Below, in pieces: positions 35,759 to 45,419 of a stretch of DNA of 64,000 bases. The stretch is taken from the NCBI GenBank assembly GCA_034190085.1, contig JAXHTS010000019.1, positions 62,001 to 126,000 of the forward strand, read 5' to 3'. The translations under genes were made by a program, and so were the position numbers. Origin of the DNA: Spirochaetota bacterium (GTDB lineage: Bacteria > Spirochaetota > UBA4802 > JAFGDQ01). Each line of letters starts with the position of its first letter. Position 1 is the stretch's first letter. The notes under the pieces were generated by a model that saw only the letters and a list, made by a program, of their open reading frames with translations, was not told the origin of the DNA and ran no database searches.

Positions 35759-36625
35759 GTGGTAAAGATAAGCACTAAAATTATTCCATTAATATTACTA
35801 TTTGTTCTACCCAATCTTGTCTCAATAAGCTGTCTCTCCGGTTCAAGCAAGAGAAGAGAGGAGCATGAGGCTCGTGAGAGGATTATTAGAGAGATTGAGT
35901 ATGGTCGTCTGCTTGCTTATCAGATTGTCAAAAAGTATCCTTTGCTTGAGGATGATAAAGCAAATTTTTATGTTAATAAGGTTGGCAAGAGCGTAGCTCT
36001 CTTTGCCGGAAGGACAGACATCGAGTATTATTTTGCAATACTGGATACTGATAGCATAAACGCCTTCGCTACTCCAGGCGGTTACATCTTTATTACTAAA
36101 GGAGCTATTATGCTTATGAAGAATGAGTCAGAACTGGCTGGAGTATTGGCGCATGAGATAGGGCATGTTAATTGTAAGCACATTATGAAGGAGTTGCCTC
36201 CACCAAGGGAAACCGGCAGTTTCGTTGACAGAGCCGCTTCATTGCTCGTTGCACGAGGCGCTGTTGTATCTTCTGCTTTTTCAGAGGTTGTAAATAAGGC
36301 CGCGCTGCTTCTCTTTAGTAAAGGATATAAGAGAAAGGATGAATTTGAGGCTGATAAATATGCCCTATATTATACTGCTGAAACTGGTTATTATCCTAAG
36401 GGATTAGTTGATTTTATTAAACGAGTTATGAAATACAAATCAAAGAATTCAACCGCTGTTGTCTACAATACTCATCCTTCGTCTAAAGATAGAATTGATG
36501 CGTTACAGAAAACAATTATCGCTGAAAACTTTGATCTCAAAAGGCCTAAGGTCAAGGATAGATACTGGAATGAGTTAGGTCATCTAAATAAAAAGGAGAT
36601 TAGGTTATCTCAGCAACATGAATAA
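35759..36625 (+). CDS. M48-family zinc metalloprotease lipoprotein (BepA/Oma1-like)
   Basis: This is 288 residues. The N-terminus is a signal with ISC (Cys25), likely a lipoprotein. The zinc site is intact: HEIGH at 132-136 (LAHEIGHVNCKHI) and the third ligand Glu197 in EFEADKYAL. Typical M48 helices and a NTHPSSKDRIDAL tail follow. No TPR repeats are present, unlike full-length BepA; relatives such as LoiP/YcaL have this short form. They degrade misfolded outer-membrane proteins in the periplasm. The start is GTG 35759 behind a G-rich region. It lies 38 bases after the SH3 protein and 52 before the PorV-like gene, consistent with an envelope-maintenance operon. Confidence 0.87.
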   Translation: MVKISTKIIPLILLFVLPNLVSISCLSGSSKRREEHEARERIIREIEYGRLLAYQIVKKYPLLEDDKANFYVNKVGKSVALFAGRTDIEYYFAILDTDSINAFATPGGYIFITKGAIMLMKNESELAGVLAHEIGHVNCKHIMKELPPPRETGSFVDRAASLLVARGAVVSSAFSEVVNKAALLLFSKGYKRKDEFEADKYALYYTAETGYYPKGLVDFIKRVMKYKSKNSTAVVYNTHPSSKDRIDALQKTIIAENFDLKRPKVKDRYWNELGHLNKKEIRLSQQHE

Positions 36626-36676
36626 ATCTATGATTATTTGCTAGCGCGAGTTTTTTTAATTCAGAGGAGTTATTAA

Positions 36677-38002
36677 ATGAACAGAGCAGATATAAGTGAT
36701 GTAAAGTTTTTTACATGGATAATTGTATGTATCATTATGACTTTTGGATTTATGAATAACAGAATTTTATATGCTGATGGATTGGCTACAATTGATTATA
36801 ATTACATTAATGATCTAATTGGAGATAGAGCGACAGGTATGGGAGGTGCTTATACTGCTATCTCCGATGATCCCTCAGGGGCATATTATAATCCAGCAGG
36901 TCTAGTGTTTGCCTTTGATAATCAGATATCCCTTTCCGTCAATAGTTATAAAGAAAGAAATATTAAATTTGAGAAAGCTGTTGCTGATAAACCATATACT
37001 CAGGATATCTCTTCCTTCTACCCCAGCTTCTTTGGAATTGTGCAGTCGCTTGGATCTTTTAAACTTGCTGTTACTATAATAAATATGAATAATGAAATTC
37101 TTGATCAGGATGATTATTTTCCTGGTATATCCATTCAAGGATTTCCGGCAATGTCTAATATTAATTATAACCTTAATGACAATACCCTGCTTGGAGGTAT
37201 CAGCTTGGCTCATTTTATCAATGATAGCATATCAGTTGGCGTGACAGCTTATGGTTTAAGAAGACGTACTGAACAAATTTTAAATCAGTTAACAACTGTT
37301 GATGCTACAGATTCTAGCGGTAATCCAATAACATATTATCAGATTCTTAATAATTATATAACTGAAGTTATTTATGGCTCTGTTTTTGAATTTGGTATGC
37401 AATATATGCCAATGGACCGCCTCTGCTTTGGAAGTAGCGTTACTATGGGAGTCATTTTCAGCCATGACTATGAACAGCAATATTTTAAAAAAGATATTAA
37501 TGCTGATAGTTATTATGGGTATCCATATATATATATGACATGGTATGATGATAAAATTGATGTTGATCTGAATGATGATAAATTACCTATGGTAATTAGG
37601 GTCGGCACTGCATATTTCCCTACTAAAAGGATTACAATTTCAGCAGATATTATTGCCCATATTGGGAACAAATATTATCATAATAGCGTTAATGATACCT
37701 ATAATGGAGCAGTGGGTGTAGAATATTTTGTTACAAATTATCTACCTGTGCGATTAGGTTTTTTTACAAATTTTGCAAATACCCCTAAAATTAAGAATAA
37801 TATCACTGGTCAACCGATGCATGTAGATATGTATGGCTATTCTATGAGTTTGGGTTGGCAGACAAAGAGTTCATCAATTTCTCTTTCTGGATTCCTACAA
37901 ACTGGAACAGGCAAGGCACAAATTATTTCTGAAAGTTATGAGGTTCAAGATGCGAAGATATGGGCATACTCTATCTCCTTAACCGGATCAGCAAGATATT
38001 AG
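36677..38002 (+). CDS. PorV/UPF0164-type outer-membrane beta-barrel protein
   Basis: This is 441 residues with GAGGAG well placed before ATG 36677 and a hydrophobic export segment (residues 11-33, ending near ADGL). The hallmark RATGMGGAYTAISDDPSGAYYNPAGL (about 52-77) is the N-terminal signature of the FadL/PorV/UPF0164 outer-membrane family. The rest is a series of amphipathic strands rich in Tyr, Asn and Asp ending in an aromatic-rich tail (SARY). Members form transport or translocon-associated barrels. It is the last gene of the SH3-M48-PorV-like group. What it carries is not visible in the sequence. Confidence 0.8.
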   Translation: MNRADISDVKFFTWIIVCIIMTFGFMNNRILYADGLATIDYNYINDLIGDRATGMGGAYTAISDDPSGAYYNPAGLVFAFDNQISLSVNSYKERNIKFEKAVADKPYTQDISSFYPSFFGIVQSLGSFKLAVTIINMNNEILDQDDYFPGISIQGFPAMSNINYNLNDNTLLGGISLAHFINDSISVGVTAYGLRRRTEQILNQLTTVDATDSSGNPITYYQILNNYITEVIYGSVFEFGMQYMPMDRLCFGSSVTMGVIFSHDYEQQYFKKDINADSYYGYPYIYMTWYDDKIDVDLNDDKLPMVIRVGTAYFPTKRITISADIIAHIGNKYYHNSVNDTYNGAVGVEYFVTNYLPVRLGFFTNFANTPKIKNNITGQPMHVDMYGYSMSLGWQTKSSSISLSGFLQTGTGKAQIISESYEVQDAKIWAYSISLTGSARY

Positions 38003-38359
38003 AGAAAAGAATATCTTAATAAATTTACTGATAATTATGAGCAACATATATTTGTATTCTATACTGCATATAAAAGATCAAATAATCATCTCTTTCAATA
38101 GCAGGAGAACTTCTTCTGTGGCTCTTTGGTAATGCTGTATCAAAATATAATTGACTTTTCCCCCGAGTAAAATCAATCTTATCTACAATGAAGTGATTCT
38201 AAATGCTAAGAATAGCCTATGAGGAAATACCCACAAATTATTTATAGATCGATACCTATGCATTTTAGCTTTATTATGTGAAAAAGTCACTTTATCCTAG
38301 GTATTATGTATGTTGAAGAGATATACTTAGAAGGGTTATCTCATATTTTGGAGGAGTTC
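38003..38359. other. Gene-free region upstream of the selenoprotein gene
   Basis: These 357 AT-rich bases contain no supported gene. A longer frame from ATG 38306 leads into the selenoprotein gene, but the better start is ATG 38360. The promoter of that gene should lie here; none was clear enough to mark. Confidence 0.5.
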
Positions 38360-38881
38360 ATGACTACAATACAAAAGAGAACATTTTTATCTTTTACGGA
38401 TTTTATTCAGAGGTTTGGTCAAATTTTTAAAGGCCCGACATTTCTAATGACATTTATCAAGGTTGATAATCGGTTAAGAGAGAAGATATTATTAACCGTT
38501 TCAATCGCAAATAATTGTTACACCTGAATGAGCGCACATTCTACACTTGGAAAGTGGTATGGAATATCAGAAGAGGATATTGATAATCTCATATATTTAG
38601 ATCCTGATAAATTCAATTATCGAGAATGGCTTGTACTTAAATACGCACAGGATTGGACATTTCTTCAGGGAGAGGAACCTGTGGGTAATTACATGCAGGA
38701 TCTTAAAAAGCATTACAGCAGAAAGGAGTTATCATATACACTCAAACTCATGAAGGCTATGCTCTTTTCAAACTACCTGTTCAACCTTTTAAGAAAAAAG
38801 CTATGGAGATCTGATATCGAAGGGATTTGTGTGGGTGATTATTGTAGTATTAATCATAGCAATACTAGGAAGTTGAGCTGA
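38360..38881 (+). CDS. AhpD-like selenoprotein with CxxU redox motif (in-frame TGA = selenocysteine)
   Basis: One frame of 173 codons runs from ATG 38360 (GGAGG 5 bases before) through an in-frame TGA at 38525-38527 to the stop at 38881. The context around TGA is SIANNCYT, then TGA, then MSAHSTLG, so residue 56 is three after Cys53 and four before His60, exactly the second cysteine of the AhpD/carboxymuconolactone-decarboxylase CxxC...H motif. A hairpin fitting a bacterial SECIS follows (listed separately). Downstream the family continues normally (GISEEDIDNL and a helical bundle). AhpD-type proteins are thiol peroxidases or reductant proteins, and Sec at this position is known from computational surveys of AhpD-like families. 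A readthrough-free pair of short genes is the unlikely alternative. Confidence 0.85.
38525..38565 (+). promoter_or_regulatory. Bacterial SECIS-like hairpin directing selenocysteine at TGA 38525
   Basis: Directly behind the TGA (38525-38527), CACTT (38544-38548) pairs with AAGTG (38552-38556) across the three-base loop GGA. An outer helix ATTC (38538-38541)/GAAT (38562-38565) extends it through a few bulged bases. The loop starts 21 bases after the TGA and begins with G, which fits the usual bacterial pattern of a small G-containing apical loop roughly 16-37 bases from the codon. It would be bound by SelB, which is not in the window. Confidence 0.7.
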
Positions 38882-38888
38882 TTTAAAG

Positions 38889-41411
38889 TTATTTTATTAC
38901 TATTCTATATGGGAAGTAGTAGAGATAGGATTCATCATCAAATTGCAACCCCTCTATATTTTTCAAAACCGTACTTAAATGCTTTGGAAGTATCCTATCT
39001 TTCACTTTAAGACCAAGTAATTCCATCATTGCTACCTTTTTTCCTGGCAGATGCTTCACCCTATAGTTGCCTCGGATATTTACCAAGCTCTTTGCGTACT
39101 CTATAGAGGTAATAATGCCACCAAGACTATCGATTAGATCATTTGCGACTCCCTGATTTCCGCTAAAAACCCTTCCCTCAGCAACGTTTGGGATTAAATC
39201 ACTTCCAATTTTCCGCGATTGCATAACCTTTTGTGTGAATTGCTCATAAAAATAATCAACCCCTCTCTGTAAGACCTCGCGCTCTTTCTCGTTTAGACCC
39301 TTAGACTCTGAAAAGATATCAGCGAATTCGCTCATCTTAATTACTTCTTTGTTGATTCCGAGCTTTTTATACAAATCCTTTAATGATAACTTGCCTGAAA
39401 TCACACCAATAGAACCTGTAATAGTGCCCTTGCTCCCATATATTTTATCTCCGGTACAGGCTACATAATATCCACCTGATGCAGCGGTATTCCCAAAGGA
39501 AAATACAACCGGTTTTTTGTATCGTTTCTTCATGTTGATGAGATAATTCCACATAAGATCTGAGGCAACGGCAGAACCTCCACCTGAATTAATCCTAATA
39601 ATAACCGCCTTTATAGAATGATCCCCAAAGGCCTGTTCCAAGGCTTGTCTATAGGTTTCATCACCAATTACATTCACTGGAATACCTGAGGTTCTGGCTT
39701 TTCCTCTTATTATTGAACCTGAAACATGGATTATTGCTATTCCAGGTATCCTTCCCCATTGGTAATTTCTCTTCTCCTCAAGCAAATATTTTTCCAAACT
39801 GACTATTGAGGCAATTAATGAATATCTTTTAAGTATACTCATCTCTGCATCACTCGGATAGGCTATAACATCAATAAATCCTGCTCTTTTTGCCTCTTCG
39901 GGAGACATTATCCCCTTATCAAAGAGTGCCTCAATTCTTTCTCTGGATATTCCTCTATCTTTTACTATATCTATAAGATAGGTTTCGTTTAAATCCTTTA
40001 GAAGTGAAACAATATTTTCTCTATATTCCTCGGACATTTTATTTCTTGTAAATGGTTCATTGAAGGATTTATACTTTCCTCGTTTAACTGATTCAAATTT
40101 AATTCCTACTTTTTCAAGCAGATCCTTGAAGAAATAGACTTCAGCATTTAAGCCTGTTAGAGAGAAGGAGTTGCTTGGAGTAAAATATATCTTTTGAGAT
40201 GCTGATGCTAAGTAATATTCCTTATTCCCTGATGTTGTGAGAACCGCAAAGACCCTTTTCCCGCTGACAGAAAAATTTTTCAACTCATCTCTAAGTTCCT
40301 GTATCTGGGCAAATCCTAAAGCGGCTTTGTCTATTTTCAGGATTATACCGATAATGCCATCATCCTCTCTTGCATTTTTTATGGAATTTATAATGTCATA
40401 GAAGGTTGGTTTATTTTTTCTAAAGAAGCTTTCAGCCTCTATCTCATTGATATCGTCCCTTAAGGATATGCCCAAAAGTCTTTTCGTCTCAAGAATTGGC
40501 GTACTATGCTTTTCTCCGGATATAGAGACACCAAAGGTTGAATAATTTTTTGCATCCTCCTTGTGATGTGAACCATACAGGTCAAGGATTATAGAAGAGC
40601 CTCGCATACCAAGAGGCATGGTTAATCCGAAGTTAATATTTTTATCTTTATCAGAACTTGCAAATATTGCGATATCATGCAGGAGTCGTAAGTCTGCAGA
40701 AACTGTAATATCAGATTTTTTGAATTTTTCTCCGGCTAATCTATGCGCGTCAAGTGAAATAGCAACATTTTCATATAAGGGTTTAATGGATATTGAATAG
40801 ACTTCACTTCGATTTATGGTATCCTCCGTTATCCTGGGTTTGTTCAGGTCTCTGGTCACATATCCAAGTGATAGGTATCTGAAGGGTCTGAATAAAAGTC
40901 CCAAGGATAGGGATTTATAGTCATCATATTCGTTATTTATGCTTTTTGTGAAGGAATAGTCCAAACCAAAACCAATAAAATTGTTATAGAAGAAGCCCTT
41001 TGATATTTTGAAGAATTTTGTTTTGATGGATTCTATACTTTTAAACCTTTCATCATATAGGTCGTTTAACCATATATACGAAAAGGAAAATCCCGCAATA
41101 TTTAGTATAAATAGGTGATTGCTTACCCTCTTGTCATTATAATTAAATAATCTGTATGCTAAAGATGTGGCTGAGGAGATATCTGAGAATGTGGGATTTA
41201 TAAGCGGAGCAAAGGAGTCATGTGTATGGCTTATGGAACGATCGGGTAGGGGTAATTTAATGGGATTTTCAATCTCAGCAAAAACAGTGAAAATAAAAAT
41301 ATCTAAGATTATGAGAAAAATAATAGAGCAAACAATTAATAATTTGGATAGAAGCAGACATTTAGAGAATCTCAACACCGATAAGTGTAATGTCGTCTTG
41401 AATTGACTCAT
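38889..41411 (-). CDS. sppA: Signal peptide peptidase SppA (67K type) with barrel-like N-terminal extension
   Basis: This is 840 residues. A hydrophobic anchor (about 21-45) is followed by some 260 residues of amphipathic strands like a beta-barrel or exported scaffold (YLSLGYVTRD, FGLDYSF). Then come two S49 domains (about 305-560 and 575-800). The lysine of the catalytic dyad lies in GKYKSFNEPF (445-454) and the serine is Ser645 in NTAASGGYY, as in tetrameric Gram-negative SppA. SppA cuts signal peptides left in the membrane. Its N-terminus overlaps the end of the SpoIIE gene by 50 bases, so the true start may be a little downstream. The barrel-like extension is unusual for E. coli-type SppA. 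Confidence 0.83.
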   Translation of the reverse strand: MSQFKTTLHLSVLRFSKCLLLSKLLIVCSIIFLIILDIFIFTVFAEIENPIKLPLPDRSISHTHDSFAPLINPTFSDISSATSLAYRLFNYNDKRVSNHLFILNIAGFSFSYIWLNDLYDERFKSIESIKTKFFKISKGFFYNNFIGFGLDYSFTKSINNEYDDYKSLSLGLLFRPFRYLSLGYVTRDLNKPRITEDTINRSEVYSISIKPLYENVAISLDAHRLAGEKFKKSDITVSADLRLLHDIAIFASSDKDKNINFGLTMPLGMRGSSIILDLYGSHHKEDAKNYSTFGVSISGEKHSTPILETKRLLGISLRDDINEIEAESFFRKNKPTFYDIINSIKNAREDDGIIGIILKIDKAALGFAQIQELRDELKNFSVSGKRVFAVLTTSGNKEYYLASASQKIYFTPSNSFSLTGLNAEVYFFKDLLEKVGIKFESVKRGKYKSFNEPFTRNKMSEEYRENIVSLLKDLNETYLIDIVKDRGISRERIEALFDKGIMSPEEAKRAGFIDVIAYPSDAEMSILKRYSLIASIVSLEKYLLEEKRNYQWGRIPGIAIIHVSGSIIRGKARTSGIPVNVIGDETYRQALEQAFGDHSIKAVIIRINSGGGSAVASDLMWNYLINMKKRYKKPVVFSFGNTAASGGYYVACTGDKIYGSKGTITGSIGVISGKLSLKDLYKKLGINKEVIKMSEFADIFSESKGLNEKEREVLQRGVDYFYEQFTQKVMQSRKIGSDLIPNVAEGRVFSGNQGVANDLIDSLGGIITSIEYAKSLVNIRGNYRVKHLPGKKVAMMELLGLKVKDRILPKHLSTVLKNIEGLQFDDESYLYYFPYRIVIK

Positions 41412-43761
41412 GTAGTTTGTTTTTGTTTATGTGTTCGATGATTGAATTCAATTTTCCTTCGACATCAACCTCAATGTTTTGAGAGATTGTGTCAAGAAGG
41501 TTTTCCTCTATAAATGCCTTATTTGTTTCATCATTATGGATTTCTACTATGCCGTCAGTATATAAAATTAGCTGGTCATTTTTCTTTAGGGTATATCTGT
41601 ATGAAGGATATTCTGTATCTGGATCAGCGCCAAGTATCTTTGCTCTACCTGGAAGGAATAACAGGTTCTTATTATCATTTCTAATAATAATTGGAGCCAG
41701 ATGACCAGCATTGATGTAGGATAGAATTCTCGTCTTCTTATTAAATATTCCAATAAATAGAGTGATCAATTCAATGCCTTTATACCTTGATATTAGATAG
41801 TGATTCATCTCCTTAACAGTATTCTCAATAGATTTTTTATCCTTTAACATGACATGAGCGATGATGCTTATTACTGAGAGGGTCATTGCCGCCTTAAGTC
41901 CATGTCCTGAAACATCTCCTATAATAATAGCAGTCCTATCGTTATCTATATTAATAAAATCAAAGTAATCACCCATAACCTTAAAATAGGGTCTGTTGTA
42001 GAAGCTGATATTCAATCCTCTTCTTTCCGGAGCCTTTTTGGGAAATAATCTAAGTTGAATGTATGAAGCAACATCCAGTTCTTCTTCATATCTTTTTTTA
42101 TCAATATAGTCCTGTAGCAGAATGTCATTCTCTATTAATTGATATAGCTGGCTAGCTGCTGTCTGTAAGTAATTCATCTCATCGTTTGAATAAAGATCCT
42201 CGTTTCCCTTCTGTCCAATTAGCAATGCTGCCTTTACATCCTCTTCCCTGAAGATTGGCATTGCTAAATAGATGTTTCTCTCTTCAAGGAATTTACAAAT
42301 ACTATCTTCAAGCATGTAATTATTCATCAATGAATTTTGTATAATTGTAGCCCTATTCCTTTTAAAAAATTTTAACAAGTTCGAATCCTTTGATAAATTC
42401 TCAACATATCCATTCAGATTTTCGTATGAATTGTACATTGAATCATCAAATAATACTAATATCATAAATGATGTATTGATTAGACCGATTATCTCAGAAA
42501 AAATTTCTTCCATAACAATAGCGATATAATTCTGATTTGAGAGATGCTCAGGCGAGGTCACCCTTTCCGCAATTTTCTGCAATGAATAAACAAATTCTCC
42601 CCTTTTTCTAAATCCTATGTTATTTACACTTATTCCTATAAGTCGCTTTGCATCAAGAAGAAAGAGTAGAAATAATACTAAAATAGTATAGTAGATAATC
42701 ATGTGAAAGGTCGAAGTATCTAATTGAGAAATATAATAAAGATTTGTTGAACCAATTATTGCTAGTAAGCAGTTCACTATGAATGTCAAGACGTTAGTTT
42801 TGTGAAAGGAATTGAAATTATGGTATGTGTATTGAAGCAATCCATTCCCAACTAATAGTGGAATTGCAAGAGTAAAGCTTGCAAAAAGAATTATAGAAAT
42901 ATATAAATCAAAATATATTAATAAGAAAAAGCAAATAATGGGTATAATGGTTCCAACTAGTATGCCTATTGCAACTGTTACAGTAACCTTGATCATATAT
43001 TTATTTCTTTCTTTTATTGTAGCGTAACAGATGTTCCCAATCAAGAATAATGAGCAGAGAAATAAAAACATTAGTAGATGAGGATAGGGTAATAATCGAT
43101 CAGGATCCTGTAGTCTATAGATTGAAGATATTACTATAAATATTGCATATCCTATTAATGATAATGTCGCATAACGGATGGCTTCCTTGTTCAAAATGCG
43201 ATATCCAGTATGAATGCTGCTATAACCAAGCATTATAATTATTGCTAGCCATATCATTTGTGCATTATTAGAAAAAATATGCTCAAAAAGTAAAAAGTAG
43301 AAAAGACCAATCAATAATGTTAAGTTAAAATAGATTTTTGCTTGAAACAAATCAGGATTAATTATTTTAATAATATAACCCCATACATAGTGAATGTTTG
43401 CGAAAAGAATCATGAATAGCATAAGCCATAATAAATCATAGTTGATGCCTCTATTGGGTATCTTCTTCTGGATCAGTGCCCCATTCTGTTTAATTACTAT
43501 CTCCAATTCTTTTAAATCTTTGTATCTGGTCAGCAGTTTAATAAGGTTCGATTTGGTTACAGGCTCTCCCTCAATTTTTACAATCCTACTCTTATATTTG
43601 ATAATGTCCTCCACTGAGGAGGTATTGTAAAAGAATGTATTTCCTACAATTATTCTTTTAAAAGGATAAATTTTTGATAGTTGCACTGCTCTATTTATAA
43701 AAAAGATATTTAATGCTATTAGAAATAAAAGCAGGCTCAGATTTATAATTTTTTTAATCAA
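41362..43761 (-). CDS. SpoIIE/RsbU-type PP2C phosphatase with membrane and GAF-like domains
   Basis: This is about 799 residues from TTG 43761, which has GAGGAG 5 bases upstream and overlaps the stop of the upstream gene by only 8 bases; a longer start at 43815 would overlap it by 62. An N-terminal helix and a short PDZ-like segment (VVKIEGEPVTKSNL) are followed by seven or more membrane helices and a GAF-like region (about 410-550). The C-terminal PP2C domain (about 560-795) has its metal sites VMGDYFDF and IIGDVSGHGLKAAM and a C-terminal LYTDGIVE. Such proteins dephosphorylate anti-sigma-factor antagonists. It is likely in an operon with the paralogue upstream. Confidence 0.83.
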   Translation of the reverse strand: MIKKIINLSLLLFLIALNIFFINRAVQLSKIYPFKRIIVGNTFFYNTSSVEDIIKYKSRIVKIEGEPVTKSNLIKLLTRYKDLKELEIVIKQNGALIQKKIPNRGINYDLLWLMLFMILFANIHYVWGYIIKIINPDLFQAKIYFNLTLLIGLFYFLLFEHIFSNNAQMIWLAIIIMLGYSSIHTGYRILNKEAIRYATLSLIGYAIFIVISSIYRLQDPDRLLPYPHLLMFLFLCSLFLIGNICYATIKERNKYMIKVTVTVAIGILVGTIIPIICFFLLIYFDLYISIILFASFTLAIPLLVGNGLLQYTYHNFNSFHKTNVLTFIVNCLLAIIGSTNLYYISQLDTSTFHMIIYYTILVLFLLFLLDAKRLIGISVNNIGFRKRGEFVYSLQKIAERVTSPEHLSNQNYIAIVMEEIFSEIIGLINTSFMILVLFDDSMYNSYENLNGYVENLSKDSNLLKFFKRNRATIIQNSLMNNYMLEDSICKFLEERNIYLAMPIFREEDVKAALLIGQKGNEDLYSNDEMNYLQTAASQLYQLIENDILLQDYIDKKRYEEELDVASYIQLRLFPKKAPERRGLNISFYNRPYFKVMGDYFDFINIDNDRTAIIIGDVSGHGLKAAMTLSVISIIAHVMLKDKKSIENTVKEMNHYLISRYKGIELITLFIGIFNKKTRILSYINAGHLAPIIIRNDNKNLLFLPGRAKILGADPDTEYPSYRYTLKKNDQLILYTDGIVEIHNDETNKAFIEENLLDTISQNIEVDVEGKLNSIIEHINKNKLHESIQDDITLIGVEIL

Positions 43762-45232
43762 GACACTCCTCAAACCTAATGAGTATAAGAAGTTTATCCA
43801 TCTCTTCGTTATCATCTTTATTTGTTTTTAGGATGCTCTTTATTAAGATCGATTTAATCTCATTTAAAGAAGCCTGATAATTATTGTATAAAATGCTTGA
43901 GTACTTAGAAATATCATCATTTATAATTTTATAAAAGATCTCGCAGGTTATGATTACGATTTCACCTGATCGAATTGTAATGGTATTGTCTTTACTCTTC
44001 CCATTCTTCTTTAATGATTGGATGTCCTTTGAGTTTTTATTAAATAACATGGGCGTGGTATATCTGTTATTAAAATAAACGAATTTTCCATTTTGATTCA
44101 AGGATGAGTGAAATATCATTAGGTCGTTATCTAAGAGATTTTTATCCTTGATCATTTTTTTTAATTGTAACACCGCCTTCGATGGCTTAAAGCCTAATCT
44201 GGCATAACTCTGATTAGCTGCCTGTATACCGGGCATGAGAACTGAGGTGCCCTTAATATTCTCGCGAATCCTGAATGTCGATATCCTTACTTCATCCTTT
44301 ATCTTGTCATTAGTGAATACGTCATAATATTCCTTTGTAGTTAGGGAGGTGGTTTTATGATAGACTATGATTGAAATTCTACCAACCTGAATGTTCGGAT
44401 TAGGGAATATTTTTTTCTGGATTTTTGAAGCTAATTCATATTCCTTCTCCAATTCCTTCTTTTCAAGGAAATGTAGGAAAAAGAAGCTGTTTACTGATAG
44501 AATTGCAATCTTGGAAGCAAATATTTTAAGAAGCCTCTCCTCTCCCTTTTCACTTATACCAGTTACTGAGGGAATCGGAAACCAATTGATAATTCTCATG
44601 AATATAATCTCAATTTTCGAATACTTCCTTTTCCTGTCACCAATTACAATAATACCAAGAAATGTCTCTTGATAATAGATAGGCACAATGAGTTCGCCAT
44701 TAAATTTTTCAATTTCATTGATAACAGCTTTTAGGAAGGGGACTGATGGATCCAGCTTACTCTTAATAATTATATCATCAGGTCCATTAATGAGTTTATA
44801 TAATATATTATTTAATTCAATTTTTGCCCCTCTGATAATTCTTCTCTTTTTGTTTTTATGATAAAAGATGTCAAATTTATCGCTCTTCTGGTTGTAAAAT
44901 ACTATTAAACCCATCCTGGCATTGATCAGTTCAAGAATTTGATTAAATGTTGATCTTAACATTTCATCAAAGAATTCAACATTTAAAATTGAATCAACCG
45001 TTTGGACATATAGATCCTCAAATTTGATAGGGATTATAACTGATCCTATCGTTTCATGTATAAAACTCAATAATGGGAGAGAGCCAATAATAATAATAAA
45101 AAAATATGCAACAAAATATATGCCACCCAGCCCTATATTTGACAGAGATATTGCTATGAATACTAATATTAATATAAATAATAGGTCGAAGCTATAAGCT
45201 AAAAGAAGATATACAATTCTATTCTTTAACAT
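43754..45232 (-). CDS. GAF-domain protein with degenerate (likely inactive) SpoIIE phosphatase domain
   Basis: This is 492 residues. Two membrane helices (about 8-60) are followed by a GAF-like domain (about 85-250) and the helix ELASKIQKKIFP that normally introduces a PP2C domain. The next domain retains the size and fold pattern but has lost the metal-binding motifs: where a VGGDYYD site is expected it has TTKEYYDVF, and where GDVSGKG is expected it has RIRENIKGTSVLM. A late IRSGEIVIITCEI strand corresponds to the conserved LYTDGV region without the aspartate. It is therefore probably a pseudophosphatase that senses or titrates a partner. It directly precedes, with an 8-base overlap, the active paralogue. 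Confidence 0.68.
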   Translation of the reverse strand: MLKNRIVYLLLAYSFDLLFILILVFIAISLSNIGLGGIYFVAYFFIIIIGSLPLLSFIHETIGSVIIPIKFEDLYVQTVDSILNVEFFDEMLRSTFNQILELINARMGLIVFYNQKSDKFDIFYHKNKKRRIIRGAKIELNNILYKLINGPDDIIIKSKLDPSVPFLKAVINEIEKFNGELIVPIYYQETFLGIIVIGDRKRKYSKIEIIFMRIINWFPIPSVTGISEKGEERLLKIFASKIAILSVNSFFFLHFLEKKELEKEYELASKIQKKIFPNPNIQVGRISIIVYHKTTSLTTKEYYDVFTNDKIKDEVRISTFRIRENIKGTSVLMPGIQAANQSYARLGFKPSKAVLQLKKMIKDKNLLDNDLMIFHSSLNQNGKFVYFNNRYTTPMLFNKNSKDIQSLKKNGKSKDNTITIRSGEIVIITCEIFYKIINDDISKYSSILYNNYQASLNEIKSILIKSILKTNKDDNEEMDKLLILIRFEECLD

Positions 45233-45419
45233 TATCGAGTATCGCTGTAATAATAACGAAGTTGTTTGAAGTTATACTTTCGAGGATGATATAGGTCTAA
45301 AATTACTCCTATTATTAGATGAGATGACTATATCCCCTATTATTTCAGCAGTTGGATTATAATTGTATTACTTCCACACATTACACCTGAACAAGTGGAG
45401 AGTAAGATCTATTGTTCTC

